A stretch of DNA of 64,000 nt from Nectonema munidae. Its lineage: Eukaryota; Nematomorpha; Nectonematoida; Nectonematidae. Both the position numbers and the translations under genes were made by a program. Under the pieces are notes generated by a model. That model ran no database searches and was not told the DNA's origin. It worked only from the letters and a program-made list of their open reading frames with translations. Location of the stretch: the NCBI GenBank assembly GCA_030549495.1, contig JAUIRK010000947.1:615152-679151 (forward strand). Direction: 5' to 3'. Shown here one piece after another: positions 21,017-34,000 of this stretch (its first letter is position 1; every line of letters starts with the position of its first letter).

Positions 21017-21291
21017 TGCCAACAACATTTTTCTTTCTCGTTTGCCACACCTATTTCGTCATGGATACTTCTCTGATTCTCACTCGCGAAATATTTTTAC
21101 TGTAACATTTGCCTCTATTTCCCTTTTTAGATGTTGAAATCAAGCAAAAATACAAATTTGTTTTCTTATAACCCTCTTTTTCTCTCTTTGTCTCTGCTGA
21201 ATGAAAAAAAGTGTTATTACTATTTATTGTCTTATTGCGCTACACATTAAATAGCGTAAAGTGCCCCTTTTTATTCTGCAACTTTAATAAA
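21017..21291 (+). other. CDT1: CDT1 3' untranslated region and polyadenylation signal
   Basis: Non-coding tail after the stop. AATAAA at 21286-21291 is the first clear polyadenylation hexamer downstream. Actual cleavage cannot be seen from sequence. Confidence 0.5.
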
Positions 21292-22210
21292 TTATTAAAT
21301 TTCGCTTTACGCAATTTATCTTACACTTCCTTAAAACGAGAAAATTGCTTTTATTTGGATGCAATCGTCTTTTTACGTATATGAGAGTGTTTCATTATCA
21401 TTCAAAATTTTGATTGACATTTCCTAGAGTATCGATGTCTATATAATAAAAATAAGGATATAAGAGAGGCATGCGTTCTTGGGAGTGTATCGGTTTTAAA
21501 AGGTTGGCTATATGTTATTTGGTAGCGATGCACCGATCTCATATTTATAACTGTTTCCTAGCAAGCTATCAAAGTTTGGTGCCTGCTACTATAAATAATC
21601 TAGTTATAGCAGCTATCTTTACTTTAAACAAAAAAGCGCTTCTTTATCGTTTAATTAGAAAATTTTTAGTCGTTTTCGTTTTCGTTAACTTAATAAAAAG
21701 TTTTGTTAATTTTTTCAAAAAAAAATGTAATTATTTTTAGAAAATAACAAAAAAAAGTATGTTTTTAAAAATATTATCCGAATAAGGTCTAGGTGTTGAA
21801 AAGCGAGTTATCAATTTAGTTTAAAAATAGTAAGGCGTTTGAAAATTTTGATCGAAATATTTAAAAATGCTAGTGTTTTGAATATTCTGTTTTTTGGGAA
21901 ACTTTTTTATCTCAAAACATTATTTCCAGATTGGACCCTCGGTAGTTGCTTGCAGAAGTGCCTTTCCATGATTTCTGTCGATGATGATCTTAGATTTTTG
22001 TTACCTTGACTTTGAAATGATGAATGCTTGACTCGATTTATGCATTACGTTTGGAAGTAAAAGAATTTGCAGTAGTATAGAATTTAAGAATAAATATAAT
22101 TGCGCCTTGCTTTTATAACACTTAATGTGAAAATATATATAACGAAAAAATTAAATCAACCATCTTTTGCTTAAAAATGTATTGTCGTTATATTTCTTCT
22201 CAGCTTTATT
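21292..22210. other. spacer between CDT1 and the satellite
   Basis: AT-rich, with no repeat unit of the neighbouring satellite and no recognised gene. A plus-strand frame at 21471-21740 (starts MRSWECIGFKRLAICYLVAM) becomes Phe/Val/Lys-rich and has no motif. It is not called. Confidence 0.45.
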
Positions 22211-25200
22211 TTTTGATAAAAGTATTAATCGCTCGAAGACGAGGGTGAATATTGGTTGGCGGGCATCTTCTTGTTCCTTCCCCCTTTTCATAAAAGTATT
22301 AATCGCTCGAAGACGAGGGTGAATATTGGCTTGCCGGATCTTCTTGCACCTTCCCCCTTTTCACAAAAGTATTAATCGCTCGAAGACGAGGGTGAATATT
22401 GGCTTGCGGGCTTCTTCTTGCACCTTCCCCCTTTTCATAAAAGTATTAATCGTTCGAAGACGAGGGTGAATATTGGCTTGACGGGTATCTTTTTGTTCCT
22501 TCCCCCTTTTCACAAAAGTATTAATCGCTCGAAGACGAGGGTGAATATTGGCTTGACGGATCTTCTTGCACCTTCCCCCTTTTTATAAAAGTATTAATCG
22601 TTCGAAGACGAGGGTGAATATTGGCTTGACGGGTATTTTTTTGTTCCTTCCCCCTTTTCATAAAAGTATTAATCGCTCGAAGACGAGGGTGAATATTGGC
22701 TTGACGGGTATCTTTTTGTTCCTTCCCCCTTTTCACAAAAGTATTAATCGCTCGAAGACGAGGGTGAATATTGGCTTGCCGGATCTTCTTGCACCTTCCC
22801 CCTTTTCATAAAAGTATTAATCGCTCGAAGACGAGGGTGAATATTGGCTTGACGGGTATTTTTTTGTTCCTTCCCCCTTTTCATAAAAGTATTAATCGCT
22901 CGAAGACGAGGGTGAATATTGGCTTGACGGGTATCTTCTTGTTCCTTCCCCCTTTTCATAAAAGTATTAATCGCTCGAAGACGAGGGTGAATATTGGCTT
23001 GCCGGATCTTCTTGCACCTTCCCCCTTTTCATAAAAGTATTAATCGCTCGAAGACGAGGGTGAATATTGGCTTGACGGGTATCTTTTTGTTCCTTCCCCC
23101 TTTTCATAAAAGTATTAATCGCTCGAAGACGAGGGTGAATATTGGCTTGCCAGATCTTCTTGCACCTTCCCCCTTTTAATAAAAGTATTAATCGTTCGAA
23201 GACGAGGGTGAATATTGGCTTGCCGGATCTCTTTGCACCTTCCCCCTTTTAATAAAAGTATTAATCGTTCGAAGACGAGGGTGAATATTGGCTTGCCAGA
23301 TCTTCTTGCACCTTCCCCCTTTTAATAAAAGTATTAATCGTTCGAAGACGAGGGTGAATATTGGCTTGCCGGATCTTCTTGCACCTTCCCCCTTTTCATA
23401 AAAGTATTAATCGCTCGAAGACGAGGGTGAATATTGGCTTGCCGGATCTTCTTGCACCTTCCCCCTTTTAATAAAAGTATTAATCGTTCGAAGACGAGGG
23501 TGAATATTGGCTTGCCGGATCTCTTTGCACCTTCCCCCTTTTCATAAAAGTATTAATCGTTCGAAGACGAGGGTGAATATTGGCTTGCCGGATCTTCTTG
23601 CACCTTCCCCCTTTTAATAAAAGTATTAATCGTTCGAAGACGAGGGTGAATATTGGCTTGGCAGATCTTCTTGCACCTTCCCCCTTTTAATAAAAGTATT
23701 AATCGTTCGAAGACGAGGGTGAATATTGGCTTGGCGGATCTTCTTGCACCTTCCCCCTTTTAATAAAAGTATTAATCGTTCGAAGACGAGGGTGAATATT
23801 GGCTTGGCAGATCTTCTTGCACCTTCCCCCTTTTAATAAAAGTATTAATCGTTCGAAGACGAGGGTGAATATTGGCTTGCCGGATCTCTTTGCACCTTCC
23901 CCCTTTTAATAAAAGTATTAATCGTTCGAAGACGAGGGTGAATATTGGCTTGACGGGTATCTTTTTGTTCCTTCCCCCTTTTCATAAAAGTATTAATCGC
24001 TCGAAGACGAGGGTGAATATTGGCTTGACGGGTATCTTTTTGTTCCTTTCCCCTTTTCATAAAAGTATTAATCGCTCGAAGACGAGGGTGAATATTGGTT
24101 GGCGGGCATCTTCTTTTTCCTTCCCCCTTTTCATAAAAGTATTAATCGTTCGAAGACGAGGGTGAATATTGGCTTGCCAGATCTTCTTGCACCTTCCCCC
24201 TTTTAATAAAAGTATTAATCGTTCGAAGACGAGGGTGAATATTGGCTTGCCGGATCTTCTTGCACCTTCCCCCTTTTAATAAAAGTATTAATCGTTCGAA
24301 GACGAGGGTGAATATTGGCTTGCCAGATCTTCTTGCACCTTCCCCCTTTTAATAAAAGTATTAATCGCTCGAAGACGAGGGTGAATATTGGCTTGACGGG
24401 TATCTTCTTGCACCTTCCCCCTTTTAATAAAAGTATTAATCGCTCGAAGACGAGGGTGAATATTGGCTTGCCAGATCTTCTTGCACCTTCCCCCTTTTAA
24501 TAAAAGTATTAATCGTTCGAAGACGAGGGTGAATATTGGCTTGCCGGATCTTCTTGCACCTTCCCCCTTTTAATAAAAGTATTAATCGTTCGAAGACGAG
24601 GGTGAATATTGGCTTGACGGGTATCTTCTTGTTCCTTCCCCCTTTTCATAAAAGTATTAATCGCTCGAAGACGAGGGTGAATATTGGCTTGCCGGATCTT
24701 CTTGCACCTTCCCCCTTTTCATAAAAGTATTAATCGCTCGAAGACGAGGGTGAATATTGGCTTGCCGGATCTTCTTGCACCTTCCCCCTTTTAATAAAAG
24801 TATTAATCGCTCGAAGACGAGGGTGAATATTGGTTGGCGGGCATCTTCTTGTTCCTTCCCCCTTTTCATAAAAGTATTAATCGCTCGAAGACGAGGGTGA
24901 ATATTGGCTTGACGGGTATCTTCTTGCACCTTCCCCCTTTTCATAAAAGTATTAATCGTTCGAAGACGAGGGTGAATATTGGCTTGCCAGATCTTCTTGC
25001 ACCTTCCCCCTTTTAATAAAAGTATTAATCGCTCGAAGACGAGGGTGAATATTGGTTGGCGGGCATCTTCTTGCACCTTCCCCCTTTTAATAAAAGTATT
25101 AATCGTTCGAAGACGAGGGTGAATATTGGCTTGACGGATCTTCTTGCACCTTCCCCCTTTTAATAAAAGTATTAATCGTTCGAAGACGAGGGTGAATATT

Positions 25201-28040
25201 GGCTTGCCGGATCTTCTTGCACCTTCCCCCTTTTAATAAAAGTATTAATCGCTCGAAGACGAGGGTGAATATTGGCTTGACGGGTATCTTCTTGCACCTT
25301 CCCCCTTTTCATAAAAGTATTAATCGTTCGAAGACGAGGGTGAATATTGGCTTGCCAGATCTTCTTGCACCTTCCCCCTTTTAATAAAAGTATTAATCGT
25401 TCGAAGACGAGGGTGAATATTGGCTTGCCGGATCTTCTTGCACCTTCCCCCTTTTAATAAAAGTATTAATCGCTCGAAGACGAGGGTGAATATTGGCTTG
25501 ACGGGTATCTTTTTGTTCCTTCCCCCTTTTCATAAAAGTATTAATCGCTCGAAGACGAGGGTGAATATTGGCTTGCCGGATCTTCTTGCACCTTCCCCCT
25601 TTTAATAAAAGTATTAATCGCTCGAAGACGAGGATGAATATTGGCTTGGCTGATCTTCTTGCACCTTCCCCCTTTTAATAAAAGTATTAATCGTTCGAAG
25701 ACGAGGGTGAATATTGGCTTGCCAGATCTTCTTGCACCTTCCCCTTTTAATAAAAGTATTAATCGTTCGAAGACGAGGGTGAATATTGGCTTGACGGGAT
25801 CTTTTTGCACCTTCCCCCTTTTAATAAAAGTATTAATCGCTCGAAGACGAGGGTGAATATTGGCTTGGCCGGATCTTCTTGCACCTTCCCCCTTTTAATA
25901 AAAGTATTAATCGCTCGAAGACGAGGGTGAATATTGGCTTGCCGGATCTTCTTGCACCTTCCCCCTTTTAATAAAAGTATTAATCGTTCGAAGACGAGGG
26001 TGAATATTGGCTTGCCGGATCTTCTTGCACCTTCCCCCTTTTAATAAAAGTATTAATCGCTCGAAGACGAGGGTGAATATTGGCTTGCCGGATCTTCTTG
26101 CACCTTCCCCCTTTTAATAAAAGTATTAATCGTTCGAAGACGAGGGTGAATATTGGCTTGCCAGATCTTCTTGCACCTTCCCCCTTTTAATAAAAGTATT
26201 AATCGTTCGAAGACGAGGGTGAATATTGGCTTGCCGGATCTCTTTGCACCTTCCCCCTTTTAATAAAAGTATTAATCGTTCGAAGACGAGGGTGAATATT
26301 GGCTTGGCAGATCTTCTTGCACCTTCCCCCTTTTAATAAAAGTATTAATCGTTCGAAGACGAGGGTGAATATTGGCTTGCCGGATCTCTTTGCACCTTCC
26401 CCCTTTTAATAAAAGTATTAATCGTTCGAAGACGAGGGTGAATATTGGCTTGGCAGATCTTCTTGCACCTTCCCCCTTTTAATAAAAGTATTAATCGTTC
26501 GAAGACGAGGGTGAATATTGGCTTGCCGGATCTCTTTGCACCTTCCCCCTTTTAATAAAAGTATTAATCGTTCGAAGACGAGGGTGAATATTGGCTTGAC
26601 GGGTATTTTTTTGTTCCTTCCCCCTTTTCATAAAAGTATTAATCGCTCGAAGACGAGGGTGAATATTGGCTTGCCGGATCTTCTTGCACCTTCCCCCTTT
26701 TAATAAAAGTATTAATCGTTCGAAGACGAGGGTGAATATTGGCTTGGCAGATCTTCTTGCACCTTCCCCCTTTTAATAAAAGTATTAATCGCTCGAAGAC
26801 GAGGGTGAATATTGGCTTGACGGGTATCTTCTTGCACCTTCCCCCTTTTCATAAAAGTATTAATCGTTCGAAGACGAGGGTGAATATTGGCTTGCCAGAT
26901 CTTCTTGCACCTTCCCCCTTTTAATAAAAGTATTAATCGCTCGAAGACGAGGGTGAATATTGGCTTGCCGGATCTTCTTGCACCTTCCCCCTTTTAATAA
27001 AAGTATTAATCGTTCGAAGACGAGGGTGAATATTGGCTTGGCGGGATCTTCTTGCACCTTCCCCCTTTTAATAAAAGTATTAATCGTTCGAAGACGAGGG
27101 TGAATATTGGCTTGCCGGATCTTCTTGCACCTTCCCCCTTTTAATAAAAGTATTAATCGTTCGAAGACGAGGGTGAATATTGGCTTGGCGGGATCTTTTT
27201 GCACCTTCCCCCTTTTAATAAAAGTATTAATCGTTCGAAGACGAGGGTGAATATTGGCTTGCCGGATCTTCTTGCACCTTCCCCCTTTTAATAAAAGTAT
27301 TAATCGTTCGAAGACGAGGGTGAATATTGGCTTGCCAGATCTTCTTGCACCTTCCCCCTTTTAATAAAAGTATTAATCGTTCGAAGACGAGGGTGAATAT
27401 TGGCTTGCGGGATCTTCTTGCACCTTTCCCCTTTTAATAAAAGTATTAATCGTTCGAAGACGAGGGTGAATATTGGCTTGGCGGGATCTTCTTGCACCTT
27501 CCCCCTTTTAATAAAAGTATTAATCGTTCGAAGACGAGGGTGAATATTGGCTTGCCGGATCTTCTTGCACCTTCCCCCTTTTAATAAAAGTATTAATCGT
27601 TCGAAGACGAGGGTGAATATTGGCTTGCCAGATCTTCTTGCACCTTCCCCCTTTTAATAAAAGTATTAATCGTTCGAAGACGAGGGTGAATATTGGCTTG
27701 ACGGGTATCTTCTTGCACCTTCCCCCTTTTAATAAAAGTATTAATCGTTCGAAGACGAGGGTGAATATTGGCTTGCCAGATCTTCTTGCACCTTCCCCCT
27801 TTTAATAAAAGTATTAATCGCTCGAAGACGAGGGTGAATATTGGCTTGACGGGTATCTTTTTGTTCCTTCCCCCTTTTCATAAAAGTATTAATCGCTCGA
27901 AGACGAGGGTGAATATTGGCTTGCCGGATCTTCTTGCACCTTCCCCCTTTTCATAAAAGTATTAATCGTTCGAATTCGAGGGTGAATATTGGCTTGACGG
28001 GATCTTCTTGCTCCTTCCCCCTTTTCATAAAAGTATTAAT
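22211..28040 (+). repeat. satellite subdomain 1: variant-rich left edge
   Basis: Here units with TTTTCATAAAAG, GCTCGAAG, TTGTTCCTTCC and the 75-bp GACGGGTATCTT form are mixed with common ones. TTTTCATAAAAG is not seen after about 28030, and the GACGGGTAT form occurs only once later (32240). The first units (22216-22500) are the most diverged, with GGTTGGCGGGCATC. Confidence 0.85.
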
Positions 28041-31000
28041 CGCTCGAAGACGAGGATGAATATTGGCTTGCCAGATCTTCTTGCACCTTCCCCCTTTTAA
28101 TAAAAGTATTAATCGTTCGAAGACGAGGGTGAATATTGGCTTGCCGGATCTTCTTGCACCTTCCCCCTTTTAATAAAAGTATTAATCGTTCGAAGACGAG
28201 GGTGAATATTGGCTTGCCAGATCTTCTTGCACCTTCCCCCTTTTAATAAAAGTATTAATCGTTCGAAGACGAGGGTGAATATTGGCTTGCCAGATCTTCT
28301 TGCACCTTCCCCCTTTTAATAAAAGTATTAATCGTTCGAAGACGAGGGTGAATATTGGCTTGCCGGATCTTCTTGCACCTTCCCCCTTTTAATAAAAGTA
28401 TTAATCGTTCGAAGACGAGGGTGAATATTGGCTTGCCGGATCTTTTTGCACCTTCCCCCTTTTAATAAAAGTATTAATCGTTCGAAGACGAGGGTGAATA
28501 TTGGCTTGGCGGGATCTTCTTGCACCTTCCCCTTTTAATAAAAGTATTAATCGTTCGAAGACGAGGGTGAATATTGGCTTGGCAGATCTTCTTGCACCTT
28601 CCCCCTTTTAATAAAAGTATTAATCGTTCGAAGACGAGGGTGAATATTGGCTTGGCGGATCTTCTTGCACCTTCCCCCTTTTAATAAAAGTATTAATCGT
28701 TCGAAGACGAGGGTGAATATTGGCTTGGCAGATCTTCTTGCACCTTCCCCCTTTTAATAAAAGTATTAATCGTTCGAAGACGAGGGTGAATATTGGCTTG
28801 GCAGATCTTCTTGCACCTTCCCCCTTTTAATAAAAGTATTAATCGTTCGAAGACGAGGGTGAATATTGGCTTGCCGGGTATCTTTTTGCACCTTCCCCCT
28901 TTTAATAAAAGTATTAATCGTTCGAAGACGAGGGTGAATATTGGCTTGCCAGATCTTCTTGCACCTTCCCCCTTTTAATAAAAGTATTAATCGTTCGAAG
29001 ACGAGGGTGAATATTGGCTTGCCAGATCTTCTTGCACCTTCCCCCTTTTAATAAAAGTATTAATCGTTCGAAGACGAGGGTGAATATTGGCTTGCCGGAT
29101 CTTCTTGCACCTTCCCCCTTTTAATAAAAGTATTAATCGTTCGAAGACGAGGGTGAATATTGGCTTGCCGGATCTTCTTGCACCTTCCCCCTTTTAATAA
29201 AAGTATTAATCGTTCGAAGACGAGGGTGAATATTGGCTTGCCAGATCTTCTTGCACCTTCCCCCTTTTAATAAAAGTATTAATCGTTCGAAGACGAGGGT
29301 GAATATTGGCTTGCCAGATCTTCTTGCACCTTCCCCCTTTTAATAAAAGTATTAATCGTTCGAAGACGAGGGTGAATATTGGCTTGCCAGATCTTCTTGC
29401 ACCTTCCCCCTTTTAATAAAAGTATTAATCGTTCGAAGACGAGGGTGAATATTGGCTTGCCGGATCTTCTTGCACCTTCCCCCTTTTAATAAAAGTATTA
29501 ATCGTTCGAAGACGAGGGTGAATATTGGCTTGGCAGATCTTCTTGCACCTTCCCCCTTTTAATAAAAGTATTAATCGTTCGAAGACGAGGGTGAATATTG
29601 GCTTGGCAGATCTTCTTGCACCTTCCCCCTTTTAATAAAAGTATTAATCGTTCGAAGACGAGGGTGAATATTGGCTTGACGGGATCTTTTTGCACCTTCC
29701 CCCTTTTAATAAAAGTATTAATCGTTCGAAGACGAGGGTGAATATTGGCTTGGCGGATCTCTTTGCACCTTCCCCCTTTTAATAAAAGTATTAATCGTTC
29801 GAAGACGAGGGTGAATATTGGCTTGCCAGATCTTCTTGCACCTTCCCCCTTTTAATAAAAGTATTAATCGTTCGAAGACGAGGGTGAATATTGGCTTGAC
29901 GGGATCTTTTTGCACCTTCCCCCTTTTAATAAAAGTATTAATCGTTCGAAGACGAGGGTGAATATTGGCTTGGCGGGATCTTCTTTCACCTTCCCCCTTT
30001 TAATAAAAGTATTAATCGTTCGAAGACGAGGGTGAATATTGGCTTGCCAGATCTTCTTGCACCTTCCCCCTTTTAATAAAAGTATTAATCGTTCGAAGTC
30101 GAGGGTGAATATTGGCTTGGCAGATCTTCTTGCACCTTCCCCCTTTTAATAAAAGTATTAATCGTTCGAAGACGAGGGTGAATATTGGCTTGCCGGATCT
30201 TTTTGCACCTTCCCCCTTTTAATAAAAGTATTAATCGTTCGAAGACGAGGGTGAATATTGGCTTGCCAGATCTTCTTGCACCTTCCCCCTTTTAATAAAA
30301 GTATTAATCGTTCGAAGACGAGGGTGAATATTGGCTTGGCGGATCTCTTTGCACCTTCCCCCTTTTAATAAAAGTATTAATCGTTCGAAGACGAGGGTGA
30401 ATATTGGCTTGGCGGATCTTCTTTGCACCTTCCCCCTTTTAATAAAAGTATTAATCGTTCGAAGACGAGGGTGAATATTGGCTTGCCGGATCTTCTTGCA
30501 CCTTCCCCCTTTTAATAAAAGTATTAATCGTTCGAAGACGAGGGTGAATATTGGCTTGGCGGATCTTCTTGCACCTTCCCCCTTTTAATAAAAGTATTAA
30601 TCGTTCGAAGACGAGGGTGAATATTGGCTTGCCGGATCTTCTTGCACCTTCCCCCTTTTAATAAAAGTATTAATCGTTCGAAGACGAGGGTGAATATTGG
30701 CTTGCCAGATCTTCTTGCACCTTCCCCCTTTTAATAAAAGTATTAATCGTTCGAAGACGAGGGTGAATATTGGCTTGCCGGATCTTCTTGCACCTTCCCC
30801 CTTTTAATAAAAGTATTAATCGTTCGAAGACGAGGGTGAATATTGGCTTGCCGGATCTTCTTGCACCTTCCCCCTTTTAATAAAAGTATTAATCGTTCGA
30901 AGACGAGGGTGAATATTGGCTTGCCGGATCTTCTTGCACCTTCCCCCTTTTAATAAAAGTATTAATCGTTCGAAGACGAGGGTGAATATTGGCTTGCCGG

Positions 31001-34000
31001 GATCTTCTTGCACCTTCCCCCTTTTAATAAAAGTATTAATCGTTCGAAGACGAGGGTGAATATTGGCTTGCCGGATCTTCTTGCACCTTCCCCCTTTTAA
31101 TAAAAGTATTAATCGTTCGAAGACGAGGGTGAATATTGGCTTGCCGGATCTTCTTGCACCTTCCCCCTTTTAATAAAAGTATTAATCGTTCGAAGACGAG
31201 GGTGAATATTGGCTTGGCGGATCTTCTTGCACCTTCCCCCTTTTAATAAAAGTATTAATCGTTCGAAGACGAGGGTGAATATTGGCTTGCCGGATCTTCT
31301 TGCACCTTCCCCCTTTTAATAAAAGTATTAATCGTTCGAAGACGAGGGTGAATATTGGCTTGCCGGATCTTCTTGCACCTTCCCCCTTTTAATAAAAGTA
31401 TTAATCGTTCGAAGACGAGGGTGAATATTGGCTTGGCGGATCTTCTTGCACCTTCCCCCTTTTAATAAAAGTATTAATCGTTCGAAGACGAGGGTGAATA
31501 TTGGCTTGGCGGATCTTCTTGCACCTTCCCCCTTTTAATAAAAGTATTAATCGTTCGAAGACGAGGGTGAATATTGGCTTGGCGGGATCTTCTTGCACCT
31601 TCCCCCTTTTAATAAAAGTATTAATCGTTCGAAGACGAGGGTGAATATTGGCTTGCCGGATCTTCTTGCACCTTCCCCCTTTTAATAAAAGTATTAATCG
31701 TTCGAAGACGAGGGTGAATATTGGCTTGGCGGATCTTCTTGCACCTTCCCCCTTTTAATAAAAGTATTAATCGTTCGAAGACGAGGGTGAATATTGGCTT
31801 GCCGGATCTTCTTGCACCTTCCCCCTTTTAATAAAAGTATTAATCGTTCGAAGACGAGGGTGAATATTGGCTTGCCGGATCTTCTTGCACCTTCCCCCTT
31901 TTAATAAAAGTATTAATCGTTCGAAGACGAGGGTGAATATTGGCTTGGCCGGATCTTCTTGCACCTTCCCCCTTTTAATAAAAGTATTAATCGTTCGAAG
32001 ACGAGGGTGAATATTGGCTTGCCGGATCTTCTTGCACCTTCCCCCTTTTAATAAAAGTATTAATCGTTCGAAGACGAGGGTGAATATTGGCTTGCCGGAT
32101 CTTCTTGCACCTTCCCCCTTTTAATAAAAGTATTAATCGTTCGAAGACGAGGGTGAATATTGGCTTGCCGGATCTTCTTGCACCTTCCCCCTTTTAATAA
32201 AAGTATTAATCGTTCGAAGACGAGGGTGAATATTGGCTTGACGGGTATCTTCTTGCACCTTCCCCCTTTTAATAAAAGTATTAATCGTTCGAAGACGAGG
32301 GTGAATATTGGCTTGGCTGATCTTCTTGCACCTTCCCCCTTTTAATAAAAGTATTAATCGCTCGAAGACGAGGGTGAATATTGGCTTGCCGGATCTTCTT
32401 GCACCTTCCCCTTTTAATAAAAGTATTAATCGTTCGAAGACGAGGGTGAATATTGGCTTGGCGGATCTTCTTGCACCTTCCCCCTTTTAATAAAAGTATT
32501 AATCGCTCGAAGACGAGGGTGAATATTGGCTTGCCGGATCTTCTTGCACCTTCCCCCTTTTAATAAAAGTATTAATCGTTCGAAGACGAGGGTGAATATT
32601 GGCTTGGCGGATCTTCTTGCACCTTCCCCTTTTAATAAAAGTATTAATCGTTCGAAGACGAGGGTGAATATTGGCTTGGCGGATCTTCTTGCACCTTCCC
32701 CCTTTTAATAAAAGTATTAATCGTTCGAAGACGAGGGTGAATATTGGCTTGGCGGATCTTCTTGCACCTTCCCCCTTTTAATAAAAGTATTAATCGTTCG
32801 AAGACGAGGGTGAATATTGGCTTGCCGGATCTTCTTGCACCTTCCCCCTTTTAATAAAAGTATTAATCGTTCGAAGACGAGGGTGAATATTGGCTTGCCA
32901 GATCTTCTTGCACCTTCCCCCTTTTAATAAAAGTATTAATCGTTCGAAGACGAGGGTGAATATTGGCTTGCCGGATCTTCTTGCACCTTCCCCCTTTTAA
33001 TAAAAGTATTAATCGTTCGAAGTCGAGGGTGAATATTGGCTTGGCGGATCTCTTTGCACCTTCCCCCTTTTAATAAAAGTATTAATCGTTCGAAGACGAG
33101 GGTGAATATTGGCTTGCCGGATCTTCTTGCACCTTCCCCCTTTTAATAAAAGTATTAATCGTTCGAAGACGAGGGTGAATATTGGCTTGGCGGATCTCTT
33201 TGCACCTTCCCCCTTTTAATAAAAGTATTAATCGTTCGAAGACGAGGGTGAATATTGGCTTGCCGGATCTTCTTGCACCTTCCCCCTTTTAATAAAAGTA
33301 TTAATCGTTCGAAGACGAGGGTGAATATTGGCTTGCCGGATCTTCTTGCACCTTCCCCCTTTTAATAAAAGTATTAATCGTTCGAATTCGAGGGTGAATA
33401 TTGGCTTGCCGGATCTTCTTGCACCTTCCCCCTTTTAATAAAAGTATTAATCGTTCGAAGACGAGGGTGAATATTGGCTTGCCGGATCTCTTTGCACCTT
33501 CCCCCTTTTAATAAAAGTATTAATCGTTCGAAGACGAGGGTGAATATTGGCTTGCCGGATCTTCTTGCACCTTCCCCCTTTTAATAAAAGTATTAATCGT
33601 TCGAAGACGAGGGTGAATATTGGCTTGCCGGATCTTCTTGCACCTTCCCCCTTTTAATAAAAGTATTAATCGTTCGAAGACGAGGGTGAATATTGGCTTG
33701 CCGGATCTTCTTGCACCTTCCCCCTTTTAATAAAAGTATTAATCGTTCGAAGACGAGGGTGAATATTGGCTTGCCGGATCTTCTTGCACCTTCCCCCTTT
33801 TAATAAAAGTATTAATCGTTCGAAGACGAGGGTGAATATTGGCTTGCCGGATCTTCTTGCACCTTCCCCCTTTTAATAAAAGTATTAATCGTTCGAAGAC
33901 GAGGGTGAATATTGGCTTGCCGGATCTTCTTGCACCTTCCCCCTTTTAATAAAAGTATTAATCGTTCGAAGACGAGGGTGAATATTGGCTTGCCGGATCT

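Noticed and set aside
21471-21740. 89-codon frame between CDT1 and the satellite
   Set aside because: The second half is Phe/Val/Lys-rich AT-driven sequence. There is no domain, signal or splice evidence.
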